Assembly: GCA_035310015.1 (NCBI GenBank)
Contig: DATGEO010000138.1
Location: 1 to 37,414 of the forward strand
DNA from: DATGEO01 sp035310015
GTDB lineage: Bacteria > Chloroflexota > Dormibacteria > Dormibacterales > Dormibacteraceae
Length of the DNA: 37,414 nucleotides
Direction of reading: 5' to 3'
Position 1 is the stretch's first letter. The number at the start of each line of letters is the position of its first letter. Both the position numbers and the translations under genes were made by a program. The notes under the pieces were generated by a model. That model was not told the origin of the DNA, made no database searches, and saw only the letters and a list, made by a program, of their open reading frames with translations. This document shows positions 8,261 to 15,512 of the stretch, piece after piece.

Positions 8261-9055
8261 CTACGATACGGGCTCGAAAACCTCCTCGAACCCCTGCACG
8301 CCCTTGGCCGGCCGCACTCGCACGCGGCCTTCGTCGACGAGCTTCCGCAGGTGGGCGCGAAGGGTCATCTCGGCGGCGTGGCGCAGCTCCTCGGCCAGGT
8401 CCGGCCCGTACACGCGCTCGGTCAGCTCACGCGCGGTGCCGCCGCCCCGGGACAGCTCTGCCCGCAGCTGCGACTCGCGGTCGAGCCGGTGAGCCCTGTA
8501 CTCCTCGAGCTTCGGCACCGCGTCTTCGACCGGGTCCCAGTGGCCGGGAAAGAGCACCGCCGGGCGGAGCGCGATGAGCCGGTCGAGGGAGCGGATGTAG
8601 GCCGCGACGTCGCCCTCGGGGTAGGTCACCATCGAGCTTCCCCGCCCGAGCACGAGGTCGCCGGTAAAGAGCGCACGATCGTTCGCCAGCCAGAACGCCA
8701 GATGGTCGGCGCTGTGGCCGGGGGTGTAGAGGGCCGTGACGTTGAGGTTGCCCGCGCGCACGACGTCGCCGTCGGCCAGCTCGGGGAAGCGGCGCACGGG
8801 CGCGCGGTGCTGAGCGGCCAGCCTCTCGGCGAGCGGCAGGTGATCCGGGTGGGCGTGCGTCACGAGCACGATCGCGACCGGCGAGCCTTTCAGCGTCCGC
8901 TGGATGGCGTCGAGGTGCTTGTCGTCGTCCGGGCCGGGGTCGATGACCACGGTGGCCGTGCCCGCGTCCACCAGCCACGTGTTCGTGCCCGGACCCGTAT
9001 ATGGCCCCGGGTTCGGGGCCACCACGCGCCGAACCGGAGTCACGGACCGAACCAT
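8261..9055 (-). CDS. metallo-beta-lactamase-fold hydrolase (LACTB2-like)
   Basis: MBL-fold hydrolase of the glyoxalase-II/LACTB2-like branch with a C-terminal winged-helix-like tail. About 264 residues from the ATG used here. The zinc motif THAHPDH is at 66-72, followed by TPGHSADH, FTGDLVLG and a late FPGHWDPV. The tail AEMTLRAHLRKLVDEGRVRV resembles the BLACT winged helix. The frame stays open to 9175, but the extra 40 residues are encoded by a dispersed intergenic repeat (9057-9144) and look unlike any MBL N-terminus. The true start is therefore ATG 9055 or a GTG just after it. Substrate unknown; the family includes thioesterases and RNases. It leads the operon with rlmN, 6 bp downstream. 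Confidence 0.85.
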   Translation of the reverse strand: MVRSVTPVRRVVAPNPGPYTGPGTNTWLVDAGTATVVIDPGPDDDKHLDAIQRTLKGSPVAIVLVTHAHPDHLPLAERLAAQHRAPVRRFPELADGDVVRAGNLNVTALYTPGHSADHLAFWLANDRALFTGDLVLGRGSSMVTYPEGDVAAYIRSLDRLIALRPAVLFPGHWDPVEDAVPKLEEYRAHRLDRESQLRAELSRGGGTARELTERVYGPDLAEELRHAAEMTLRAHLRKLVDEGRVRVRPAKGVQGFEEVFEPVS

Positions 9056-9056
9056 C

Positions 9057-9144
9057 GGCGGGAGATTTGGCGATCCAGGTGGCCGAGATTCGGGCGAAGC
9101 GACGAGCAGCGCAGCGAGCGCATGCTCAATTCGTGAGCGAGCAG
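9057..9144 (-). repeat. dispersed intergenic repeat, copy B
   Basis: Reverse-strand copy of the repeat at 3487-3597. The best-conserved block is GCGCTCGCTGCGCTGCTCGT followed by CGCTTC, differing from copy A at one base. CTGGATCGCCAAATCTC lies at the end nearest the MBL gene. It occupies most of the spacer between the kinase-like gene (stop 9221) and the MBL-fold gene (start 9055), ending against the MBL start codon. Confidence 0.75.
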
Positions 9145-9220
9145 CGCAGGAGCTGAGCCCGAAGATCGGCCGCATTGGGCGCCAAAGATCCGTCGATGGC
9201 TTCGGGCCCGGGACTCTTGG

Positions 9221-9979
9221 TCACTTAGCGGAGTATGCCGGGAGGTAGACGTCGGCGCCGTCGGCCGGGCTCGAGTCAAGCCAGCCTTCCAGGCGGGTGT
9301 CGACGAGCAGCCGGATGAGGGGCTCCCCCATCTCCGGCACCGGCAGCGCCTGGCGCGTGCCCTCCGACCGCAGGCTCACCTTCCACCAGTTGCCGAGCTG
9401 GTCCGCCTCGACCACGAGCCCTTCGGACCCCACCCAGTCGCGCAGCCGGGAGAAGGCCTCGACCAGGGCCGGCTCCGAGCCGATCACCGTGGCGTCGGCC
9501 GGCAGCGCCCGCGCCGCCCCCGGCAGCGTCAGGTTCACCACGGCGCCCAGCACGACGCCCCGCGCGCGCTCCTTGGGCACGGCCGCGGCCGCCTCGAGCG
9601 CGGCCGCCCGGCGCGCCACCTCCTGGGCCTGGTCGTAGACGGTCTCCAGCAGCTCCGGCCGGCCGAACGCGGCCTGCCGCGAAGTCTCCTGCAGGGCCAG
9701 CACGGCCGAGCGCAGCTTGTGCCCGAGCCGCCCGACGAGATGGACGCGCTCCTCCTCCTCGAGCTGCTGGCCAAGCTCCGCCGACCGCCGCGCGGCGGCG
9801 ATCCCCGCCCGCTCACCCCACCCGACCAGGCGGCCGCCGATCGCGAGCGGCTCCCAGGGACCGCCAGGAGGCGGGAAGGCGGTGTCCGCCGGCCCGTGGC
9901 GCTGGCGCTCAGGCAACGATTCCATGCCGCCACCCACGCGGACCCACATGGCTGAATAGGGCGACGCCGGCGGCGCCAC
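9221..9979 (-). CDS. histidine-kinase-like protein lacking a recognisable ATP site
   Basis: 252 residues, not matched to a named family with certainty. A proline-rich N-terminus (1-45) is followed by a helical segment with RLGHKLRSAVLALQ around H87, which resembles the H-box of DHp dimerisation domains. The second half, including GSEPALVEAFSRLRDWV and a run of alternating strands, has the outline of an HATPase fold but no N-box, DxGxG or glycine-rich G2 loop. This recalls phosphotransferases such as ChpT or a pseudokinase; that is inference. Its GTG start shares a base with the TAG stop of the large histidine kinase just upstream, so the two are translationally coupled and probably work together. 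H87 could accept or pass on phosphate from the divergent receivers. Confidence 0.55.
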   Translation of the reverse strand: MAPPASPYSAMWVRVGGGMESLPERQRHGPADTAFPPPGGPWEPLAIGGRLVGWGERAGIAAARRSAELGQQLEEEERVHLVGRLGHKLRSAVLALQETSRQAAFGRPELLETVYDQAQEVARRAAALEAAAAVPKERARGVVLGAVVNLTLPGAARALPADATVIGSEPALVEAFSRLRDWVGSEGLVVEADQLGNWWKVSLRSEGTRQALPVPEMGEPLIRLLVDTRLEGWLDSSPADGADVYLPAYSAK

Positions 9980-12900
9980 TATCTTGCCGACGGCACCGTG
10001 AACTTGAACGTCGTCCCTTCGCGGTTGCTCGACGCGACCCAGATGCGGCCGCCGAACGACCGCTCGACCACCAGCCGGCAGAGGTAGAGGCCGAGGCCCA
10101 GGCCGCCCTGAGACCGGTTGCGCCCCGCGGGCCCGGTCTTCTCGAAGAGGTCGGCCAGGCTGCCCGCCGGCAGGCCGGAGCCGCTGTCGGCGACGGTGAC
10201 CTCCAGCCAGCCGTCCGGCACCGCGCGGGCGCGCACCTTGATCTGCGCCGACGTGTACTCGAGCGCGTTGCCGATCAGGTTCGTGAGGACCTGGGCCAGG
10301 TGGGTGGGCTCGCAGTAGGCGCGGGGCAGGCCGTCGTGGAGCTTGACCTCGACGGCGCCGATGCGGTCGGCGTAGCGGTGCGCGAGCACGTTGAGCACGC
10401 TGTCGAGGGCCGGCTTCAGCTCGATCGGCTCCGGATTCGGTTCGAAGTGCTTGGTCTCGAGCTTGGCGATGATCAGCTGGCTCTCGACCAGGCTCAGCAG
10501 CCGGTCGGACGATTCATACGCCTCCTGCAGCAGCTGGCGCCGGCCGTGGGCGTCGATGGTCTCGTCCCACTGCATGATGCCGGCGAGGGTGGTCTTCATC
10601 GCCGCGGCGGGGCTTCGCACCTCGTGACCGATGGCGCGGAGCATCAGGTCTTTCGCTTCCAGGGCAAGGCGCTGCGCGGTGACGTCCTCGTGGAGCGTGA
10701 GGATGCCGGCCGGCTCGCCTTCGAGGCCCGGGATCTCGACTCGACGGACGTGCACGATGCGGTCCGGGTTCCGCATGCGCAGCTCCACCGACCCGTCGTT
10801 CTCGCTGTCGTCGCTGCGGTGGGCCCCGGCCTTGGCGTAGATCTCGGCCGGCGTCTGACCCGGCATCTCGGCCGAGTTCAGGTTGTAGATCGACTCGACC
10901 TCTGGGTTCGCGTAGACGATGCGGCCGGCCGCGTCCTCGAGCATCACGCCCACCGGCGAGTGGCGGAGGATCGCCTGCATCATCCGCCGCTCCCGGTCGA
11001 GCTGGTCGACCAGCTCGAGCTGGCCGATGAGGACGGCGGCCTGGCCGGCGAGCACGGCGGCGAGCCTTCTGGTCTCCGACGCCCCCGCGGTCATGCGCGC
11101 GACGAGCAGGCCGGCGAGCCGGCCTTCGACCTGGATCGGGATCGCGAAGGCATCGGGCGGAGAGCCCAGCAGGTCGAGCAGCGCGCGCATGCGCCGGCTT
11201 CCCGTCGGCGAGATGAGCAGGCGGAGCAGCTCGGTGCTGTCCGGCACCGGCACCTTCGGAAGCTGGTCACCGTCGGGCGAGCGGCGAACGAGCTCGCCGG
11301 CTTCGAGCAGCCACAGAGCGCCATGCGACGCCGCGAGCGCCCGCTCGACCAGGCGGGCCATCTCGGCGCGCGCCCTCTCGGGCTGGGTCGGGTCGAGCTC
11401 TGTGAAGGCGGCGACGGCCTCGAGAGTCCGGATGCGGCCTCGGGTCTCGGCCACCAGTCGTGAGTTCTCGATGGCGACGGCAGCGTGGCGCGCGAAGTCG
11501 AGCGCCGCGGACGTCGGCTCCGGCAGGTGGGTCGCGGCGTGCACGGCCCCGATCGCGCCGACCAGCCGGTCGCCATACCAGAGCGGGATCAGCGTCCAGC
11601 CGCTGTCGTGCGCGGTCCCGGTCAGCACGCCGGTCGGCGCGTCGCGCCAGCTGTCCTCGCCGTTCAGACCGGCCCAAGCCAGCACCGATTCGGCCGCGGC
11701 GTCGCCGCTGCCGCGGGTGGCGCTGATGCGACCCTCGGTGTCGAACGCCCAGCACACGACTCCGGCCGACTCCAGCATCGTGCGCGCCTGGTCGGCGATG
11801 TTCGTGACGACGCTGACGAGCTCGTGGCCGGCGAGGGCGGCGAGCTCCTGGATGCGCACCGACTGCGCGAGCGCGAGCTCGTTGGCGTGGTGCAGGCGCA
11901 TCGTCCGCAGGGCGATGCTGGCGATCGTGGCCGAAGCCTCCAGCAGCTTCATGTGGTCAGGCTGGAACTTGCCGCCGTCGGTGCGCAGCGACGCGATGCC
12001 GCCGACCACGCGCTCGTTCTGGACGATCGGCACCCAGATCGCATGGCTCGGCGACCGCGAGAACATGAAGTGGCCGATCGGGCCCTGCAGCTCGTCGTCG
12101 CTCTCAAGGACGGCGTCGGCGTCGGTGCCGCCCATCGCGACCATCCGCCGGAAGAAGGGCGCCGCGCTCAAGGGCACCGGTCCGAACGATCCCGACGGAC
12201 CCTCGTGCTCGCCGGTGAAGCCGACCACGTTGCCGGCGACGTCGAGGTAGGCGACGATCATGTGCGACGCCTCGATGTAGCGGCCCACCGCGGAGAAGAT
12301 CGCATCCGCCAGCTGGTGCTCGTCCTCCGCGCCGGCGATGCCGAGCTCGAGGACGTGCAGCACCTCGAGGCGTGCCCGCTCCGTCTGCGCCTGCGCGAAG
12401 TGGCCCGCGTTGGCGAGGGCGAGGTTGACGTGCGCCGCGAGGTCCTGGAGCAGGCTGACGTGCCACTCGTTGAACGCGTCCTCGTGATAGGACTGCAGCG
12501 ACATCATCGCGGTGACGCGGTCGCCGCCCATGACCGGCACCCATACGAACGAGCGCGAGACATGGGGCTGGTCTTCGGGCGGTCCGGACACGAAGACGGC
12601 CGCACCCTGGCCCACCGTCCAGCGCTCGCGCTCCAGGCCGCGGCGCTCGAACGAGCGCGCCCAGGGCGAGCTGCGAACCAGGACCGGCTTGCCCGTCTCG
12701 TAGGTCTCGCGCGACGGGCCGGTGACCGCGAGCGCGACCGGTGGCACGACCTCTTCCAGGCCCGCGACGTACTGATAGCCCTCCGCCACCGGGCCGTCGG
12801 GAGACTCCGTGATGGTCGCGAGGATGAAGCCGTCGAAGTCGAGGAACTGCGCCAGCTCCTCGCGCAGCGTGCGCATGATCGACCAGCGGTCGAGGCTGGA

Positions 12901-14016
12901 CGCGAGGCGGCGGCCGATCGCGTTGACGACCTCGAGGCGCCGGCGCTGCTCCTCGATCGCCTCGTAGCTGCGGGCGTTGCGCAGCGCGAGCGCGACCTCG
13001 TCGGCGACGAGCTCGAGGAAGGCGACGGTCGATTCCTCGTACGCGTACGGCTCCTTGCTCTCGATGCCGAGCGCCCCCGTGGCCACGCCACCCTGCTTGA
13101 TCGGAACCCACAGCGCCGACTCCGGCTCGTACTGGACCGTGCTCTGCGCATTGGCGATGACCGACCGGGCCGGACCGACGCTCGCCGAGCGCATCGTCAC
13201 GCGGCGCGTGATCGGGGCCGAGCCCGTCCTGACCTGCAGCACACGAACCCGGTCCGGACGCTCGTATACGGAGACCATCTTCAGGCCGTCCACCGGGAGG
13301 AACTCGCTGAGCGTGGCGTGCAGGGCGGCGAAGATGCTCGACTCGTCGAGGCTGGACGAGATCGCGCGGCCGATGTTGTTCAGGGCGTCGAGCCGGCGCG
13401 CCTGGTTGCGGGTCAGCTCGTTGAGGGCGGCGTTGGCGACGATCACTCCGATGCCGCGACAGACGTCGTCGAGGTAGGCGGTCTCGGTCGACGGCACGGG
13501 ACGCTGGTGGAAGGACTGGCAGACGATGCTGCCGATGAGCACGCCTCGGTGCTCGATCGGAATCCAGATCGAGAACCTGGTCATGCGGCCCGCGCCGGGG
13601 CCGGTGGAGGGAATCTGCAAGCGCCGGGTGTCGCGTCCCACCGAGACCACGCTGGTCCTGGGCTTGGCCGCGGAGTAGAGCTTGTTGAAGTAGGACTCCG
13701 CCAGCGGCCGGCGCGTCGAGTCCTGCAGCACGCCGGTGTCGACCGCGATGCGGTGGTACCACCCCTTCTGCTCGAGCACCTGCATCAGCACCACGTCGTA
13801 GCCGAACAGGGGCGACAGGCCCCGATACAGGACCTGGACGATGTCGGCCTCGGTGACGCAGCTGCGCAGCTCGTGGACGAGGGCGGCGGGGGTCAGGCCC
13901 GGAGGGGCTTTCTTGGCCGTGGCCGGCTTCACGGCGACGGCCCCGTTGCCCGACTGCTTGTGCTCTGCCGGCCGAGCGCGGTGACTCTGGTGCCGGCTGT
14001 GGGAGGGGATCGGCAT
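9979..14016 (-). CDS. soluble multi-GAF/PAS sensor histidine kinase
   Basis: 1345-residue cytoplasmic sensor kinase with no membrane segment. Six GAF-like units can be counted from a repeated core strand: WIPIEHRGVLIG (151), WVPIKQGGVATG (303), WVPVMGGDRVTA (492), WVPIVQNERVVG (661), LIPLWYGDRLVG (809) and AIPIQVEGRLAG (958). A PAS domain follows at about 1010-1115 (SPVGVMLEDAAGRIVYANPE). The DHp H-box is GHEVRSPAAAM (H1131), then the ATPase N-box LIGNALEY (N1250), ADSGSG near 1277 and G2 loop GGLGLGL. The ligands are unknown. It is divergent from a single-domain response regulator with only 23 bp between start codons, and is coupled to a kinase-like protein downstream. The N-terminal 40 residues are basic and unstructured. 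Confidence 0.92.
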   Translation of the reverse strand: MPIPSHSRHQSHRARPAEHKQSGNGAVAVKPATAKKAPPGLTPAALVHELRSCVTEADIVQVLYRGLSPLFGYDVVLMQVLEQKGWYHRIAVDTGVLQDSTRRPLAESYFNKLYSAAKPRTSVVSVGRDTRRLQIPSTGPGAGRMTRFSIWIPIEHRGVLIGSIVCQSFHQRPVPSTETAYLDDVCRGIGVIVANAALNELTRNQARRLDALNNIGRAISSSLDESSIFAALHATLSEFLPVDGLKMVSVYERPDRVRVLQVRTGSAPITRRVTMRSASVGPARSVIANAQSTVQYEPESALWVPIKQGGVATGALGIESKEPYAYEESTVAFLELVADEVALALRNARSYEAIEEQRRRLEVVNAIGRRLASSLDRWSIMRTLREELAQFLDFDGFILATITESPDGPVAEGYQYVAGLEEVVPPVALAVTGPSRETYETGKPVLVRSSPWARSFERRGLERERWTVGQGAAVFVSGPPEDQPHVSRSFVWVPVMGGDRVTAMMSLQSYHEDAFNEWHVSLLQDLAAHVNLALANAGHFAQAQTERARLEVLHVLELGIAGAEDEHQLADAIFSAVGRYIEASHMIVAYLDVAGNVVGFTGEHEGPSGSFGPVPLSAAPFFRRMVAMGGTDADAVLESDDELQGPIGHFMFSRSPSHAIWVPIVQNERVVGGIASLRTDGGKFQPDHMKLLEASATIASIALRTMRLHHANELALAQSVRIQELAALAGHELVSVVTNIADQARTMLESAGVVCWAFDTEGRISATRGSGDAAAESVLAWAGLNGEDSWRDAPTGVLTGTAHDSGWTLIPLWYGDRLVGAIGAVHAATHLPEPTSAALDFARHAAVAIENSRLVAETRGRIRTLEAVAAFTELDPTQPERARAEMARLVERALAASHGALWLLEAGELVRRSPDGDQLPKVPVPDSTELLRLLISPTGSRRMRALLDLLGSPPDAFAIPIQVEGRLAGLLVARMTAGASETRRLAAVLAGQAAVLIGQLELVDQLDRERRMMQAILRHSPVGVMLEDAAGRIVYANPEVESIYNLNSAEMPGQTPAEIYAKAGAHRSDDSENDGSVELRMRNPDRIVHVRRVEIPGLEGEPAGILTLHEDVTAQRLALEAKDLMLRAIGHEVRSPAAAMKTTLAGIMQWDETIDAHGRRQLLQEAYESSDRLLSLVESQLIIAKLETKHFEPNPEPIELKPALDSVLNVLAHRYADRIGAVEVKLHDGLPRAYCEPTHLAQVLTNLIGNALEYTSAQIKVRARAVPDGWLEVTVADSGSGLPAGSLADLFEKTGPAGRNRSQGGLGLGLYLCRLVVERSFGGRIWVASSNREGTTFKFTVPSAR

Positions 14017-14023
14017 GACGACA

Positions 14024-14031
14024 CATATACT
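14024..14031. promoter_or_regulatory. overlapping divergent -10-like elements, probably leaderless
   Basis: Only 23 bp separate the kinase ATG (14016) from the response-regulator GTG (14040). On the plus strand TATACT (14026-14031) lies 8 bases before the GTG; on the minus strand TATATG (14029-14024) lies 7 bases before the kinase ATG. Neither gene has room for a Shine-Dalgarno inside the gap after a normal -10 to start distance, so both transcripts may be leaderless. No convincing -35 box was seen. Confidence 0.45.
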
Positions 14032-14039
14032 GCGCCCTA

Positions 14040-14477
14040 GTGCCGTTCACCGCCCCCAAACCGATCTCTCCGGCGCCAGACGACCTTCGGGGGGCCAGGG
14101 TGCTGGTCGTCGACGACGAGCGGTCCTGGCGAGTGATCCTCGAGACCGACCTGCGGATGATCGGTTACAAGGTCAGCATGGCGGAAGACGCCGACCAGGC
14201 CCTCGAGCGCGCGAGCGCGGAAAAGCCCGAGGTCGCGATCATCGACCTGATGCTGCCCGAGCCGATGGACGGCTGGGGGCTGCTGGGCGAGCTCCGGGCG
14301 CGCGGGCAGAACATCCCGGTGATCTTCTACACGGCGTATCCCGTGTTCCCATCGGGCACGGACGACCCCGACGTCGTCGGCTACATGAGCAAAGCCGTCG
14401 ACAGGGCCGATCTATACGCGCTGCTGCCGCCCGCCATCCGGCGTTCACGCGAACGCCGGGACGCCGAAAGTGCTTAG
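14040..14477 (+). CDS. single-domain response regulator (receiver only)
   Basis: 145 residues consisting of one receiver domain after a 17-residue Pro-rich lead. Acidic pair D25-D26 (VVDDE), phospho-acceptor D69 (IIDLMLP), conserved Thr98 (FYTAYP) and Lys118 (MSKAV) are all present, so it should be phosphorylatable. There is no output domain, as in CheY- or Spo0F-like relay proteins. The start is GTG, with a TATACT -10-like element immediately upstream suggesting a leaderless message. It is divergent from the six-GAF kinase, its most likely phosphodonor, and the kinase-like protein downstream of that kinase could be a relay partner. Its stop lies just before the convergent small membrane peptide gene. 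Confidence 0.9.
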   Translation: MPFTAPKPISPAPDDLRGARVLVVDDERSWRVILETDLRMIGYKVSMAEDADQALERASAEKPEVAIIDLMLPEPMDGWGLLGELRARGQNIPVIFYTAYPVFPSGTDDPDVVGYMSKAVDRADLYALLPPAIRRSRERRDAESA

Positions 14478-14481
14478 CGGT

Positions 14482-14598
14482 CTAGAAGAGCCAGTCGAAG
14501 TACGAGGCGTCGATGTAGTCGGCACCTGCGGCAACCGCAAGCGCAGCAAGGACACCCACGATGAGAGCGATCCGAACGATCTTATTTCCCCACGTCAT
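14482..14598 (-). CDS. 38-residue single-span membrane peptide
   Basis: Small ORF found by reading the minus strand of an otherwise empty spacer. The protein starts MTWGNKIVRIALIVGVLAAL, then a few small residues and a polar, aromatic end with Tyr, Asp and a terminal DWLF. A basic N-terminus (Lys, Arg), one hydrophobic span of about 19 residues (about 7-25) and a short outer tail suggest an N-in membrane peptide. An AAGGGGTG ribosome-binding sequence lies 8 bases before the ATG, which is strong support for translation. It sits between two response regulators and is convergent with the first. Function unknown; a regulatory partner of the sensor locus is conceivable but unproven. Confidence 0.65.
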   Translation of the reverse strand: MTWGNKIVRIALIVGVLAALAVAAGADYIDASYFDWLF

Positions 14599-14714
14599 CG
14601 AAATTTCACCCCTTGGATTTTCCCGAATAAACCAGGCCCATGTGGGAGTATGCTCCTTCCCGGCCGAATCTACTTGTATAGTCCTCGTGAATTTACGTTA
14701 AGAATGATATAGAG

Positions 14715-15512
14715 GTGGCCTTGGAAAATCCGAGCTCGAGGCCTGAAACGCGACGACCGGCCCGCGAGGTCCGGCTTCCGCCGCTCCCCCCCGGCCTCGA
14801 AGTCTACCGGCCGGCCGAAGTCCTCGGCTCGGTGGTGCTGGTCGTCGAGGACGAGAGCGCCATGCAGCAGCAGCTCCGCATCGACCTGCACGACCTGGGC
14901 TATCAGCCGCTCGTCTCCTCCTCGGCCTCGGAGGCGATGGACCTGCTCGAGCGGGAGAGGATCGCCGGCGTGCTGCTCGACCTGGTGCTCGACGAGACCG
15001 AGGACTCGGGCTTCGACCTCTTGAGCTGGATCCGCGGCCACCATCCCGGCCTGCCGGTGATCGTGCTGTCGGCGGCGCAGGTGAACTCGGCGTCGATTCG
15101 CCGCGCCTACGAGCTGGGCGCCTCCTCCTACTTCGTCAAAGGCAACGTGCCGATGGCCCACATCTACTCCGACATGGCCGCGCGGCTGATCGAGCGCGGC
15201 ACCGGCCGGCCGGGCTCCTACCGCTTCGGGCGCCTGGAGTTCGACCCGACGCGCCGAACCGTCAAAGCGGGCGAGCGCGAGATACGGCTCACGCCTCAGC
15301 AGACCGCGCTGGTGCTGCACCTCGCGCAGGGCTCCAAGCCCGCGACCGCGCGCGACCTCATCGAGGCCGGTCTGTTCCGCACCGATGCGGCGCATTCCAC
15401 CGTGCACTCGGCGATGCTGACCCTTCGCCGCCGCCTCGACGAGCTCGAGCCCGGCCTGGGAGCCGGCTTCGTGCAGGCGTCGGCGCGCGGCTACAGTCTC
15501 GCGCGTGTCTGA
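14715..15512 (+). CDS. OmpR-type response regulator
   Basis: 265 residues: a 37-residue basic/proline-rich lead, a receiver (about 38-160), and a C-terminal winged helix (about 168-264). Receiver residues E45-D46, phospho-acceptor D89 (GVLLDLVLD), S119 in place of the usual Thr, and K142 (YFVKG) are visible. The DNA-binding domain starts YRFGRLEFDPTRRTV and contains the trans-activation loop region around IRLTPQQTALVLHL and a recognition helix near TVHSAMLTLRRRLDEL, ending ARGYSLARV. The start is GTG with AGAGG directly upstream. It overlaps the M20 amidohydrolase start by 8 bases, so it heads a plus-strand operon. Target genes are unknown; the neighbouring kinase is the likely partner. Confidence 0.9.
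   Translation: MALENPSSRPETRRPAREVRLPPLPPGLEVYRPAEVLGSVVLVVEDESAMQQQLRIDLHDLGYQPLVSSSASEAMDLLERERIAGVLLDLVLDETEDSGFDLLSWIRGHHPGLPVIVLSAAQVNSASIRRAYELGASSYFVKGNVPMAHIYSDMAARLIERGTGRPGSYRFGRLEFDPTRRTVKAGEREIRLTPQQTALVLHLAQGSKPATARDLIEAGLFRTDAAHSTVHSAMLTLRRRLDELEPGLGAGFVQASARGYSLARV

Noticed and set aside
7229..9136. 635-codon plus-strand open frame opposite rlmN and the MBL gene
   Set aside because: Antisense shadow of two clearly recognised genes; no motif of its own.
9056..9175. N-terminal extension of the MBL-fold protein
   Set aside because: Encoded by repeat copy B. The MBL fold starts after ATG 9055.
9040..9279. 79-codon minus-strand frame MTRARPTAPTS...
   Set aside because: Crosses the repeat and both neighbouring gene ends; resembles nothing except the same frame in repeat copy A.
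11485..14040. Plus-strand open frame of 851 codons opposite the histidine kinase, and a 651-codon minus-strand frame at 12104-14059
   Set aside because: Composition is Arg/Asp/His/Ala-rich without domain motifs. They mirror the kinase codon pattern in a GC-rich gene whose own domains are complete.
14470..14712. 80-codon plus-strand frame between the two response regulators
   Set aside because: No ribosome-binding site and no family character. The minus-strand 38-residue peptide in the same spacer has both.
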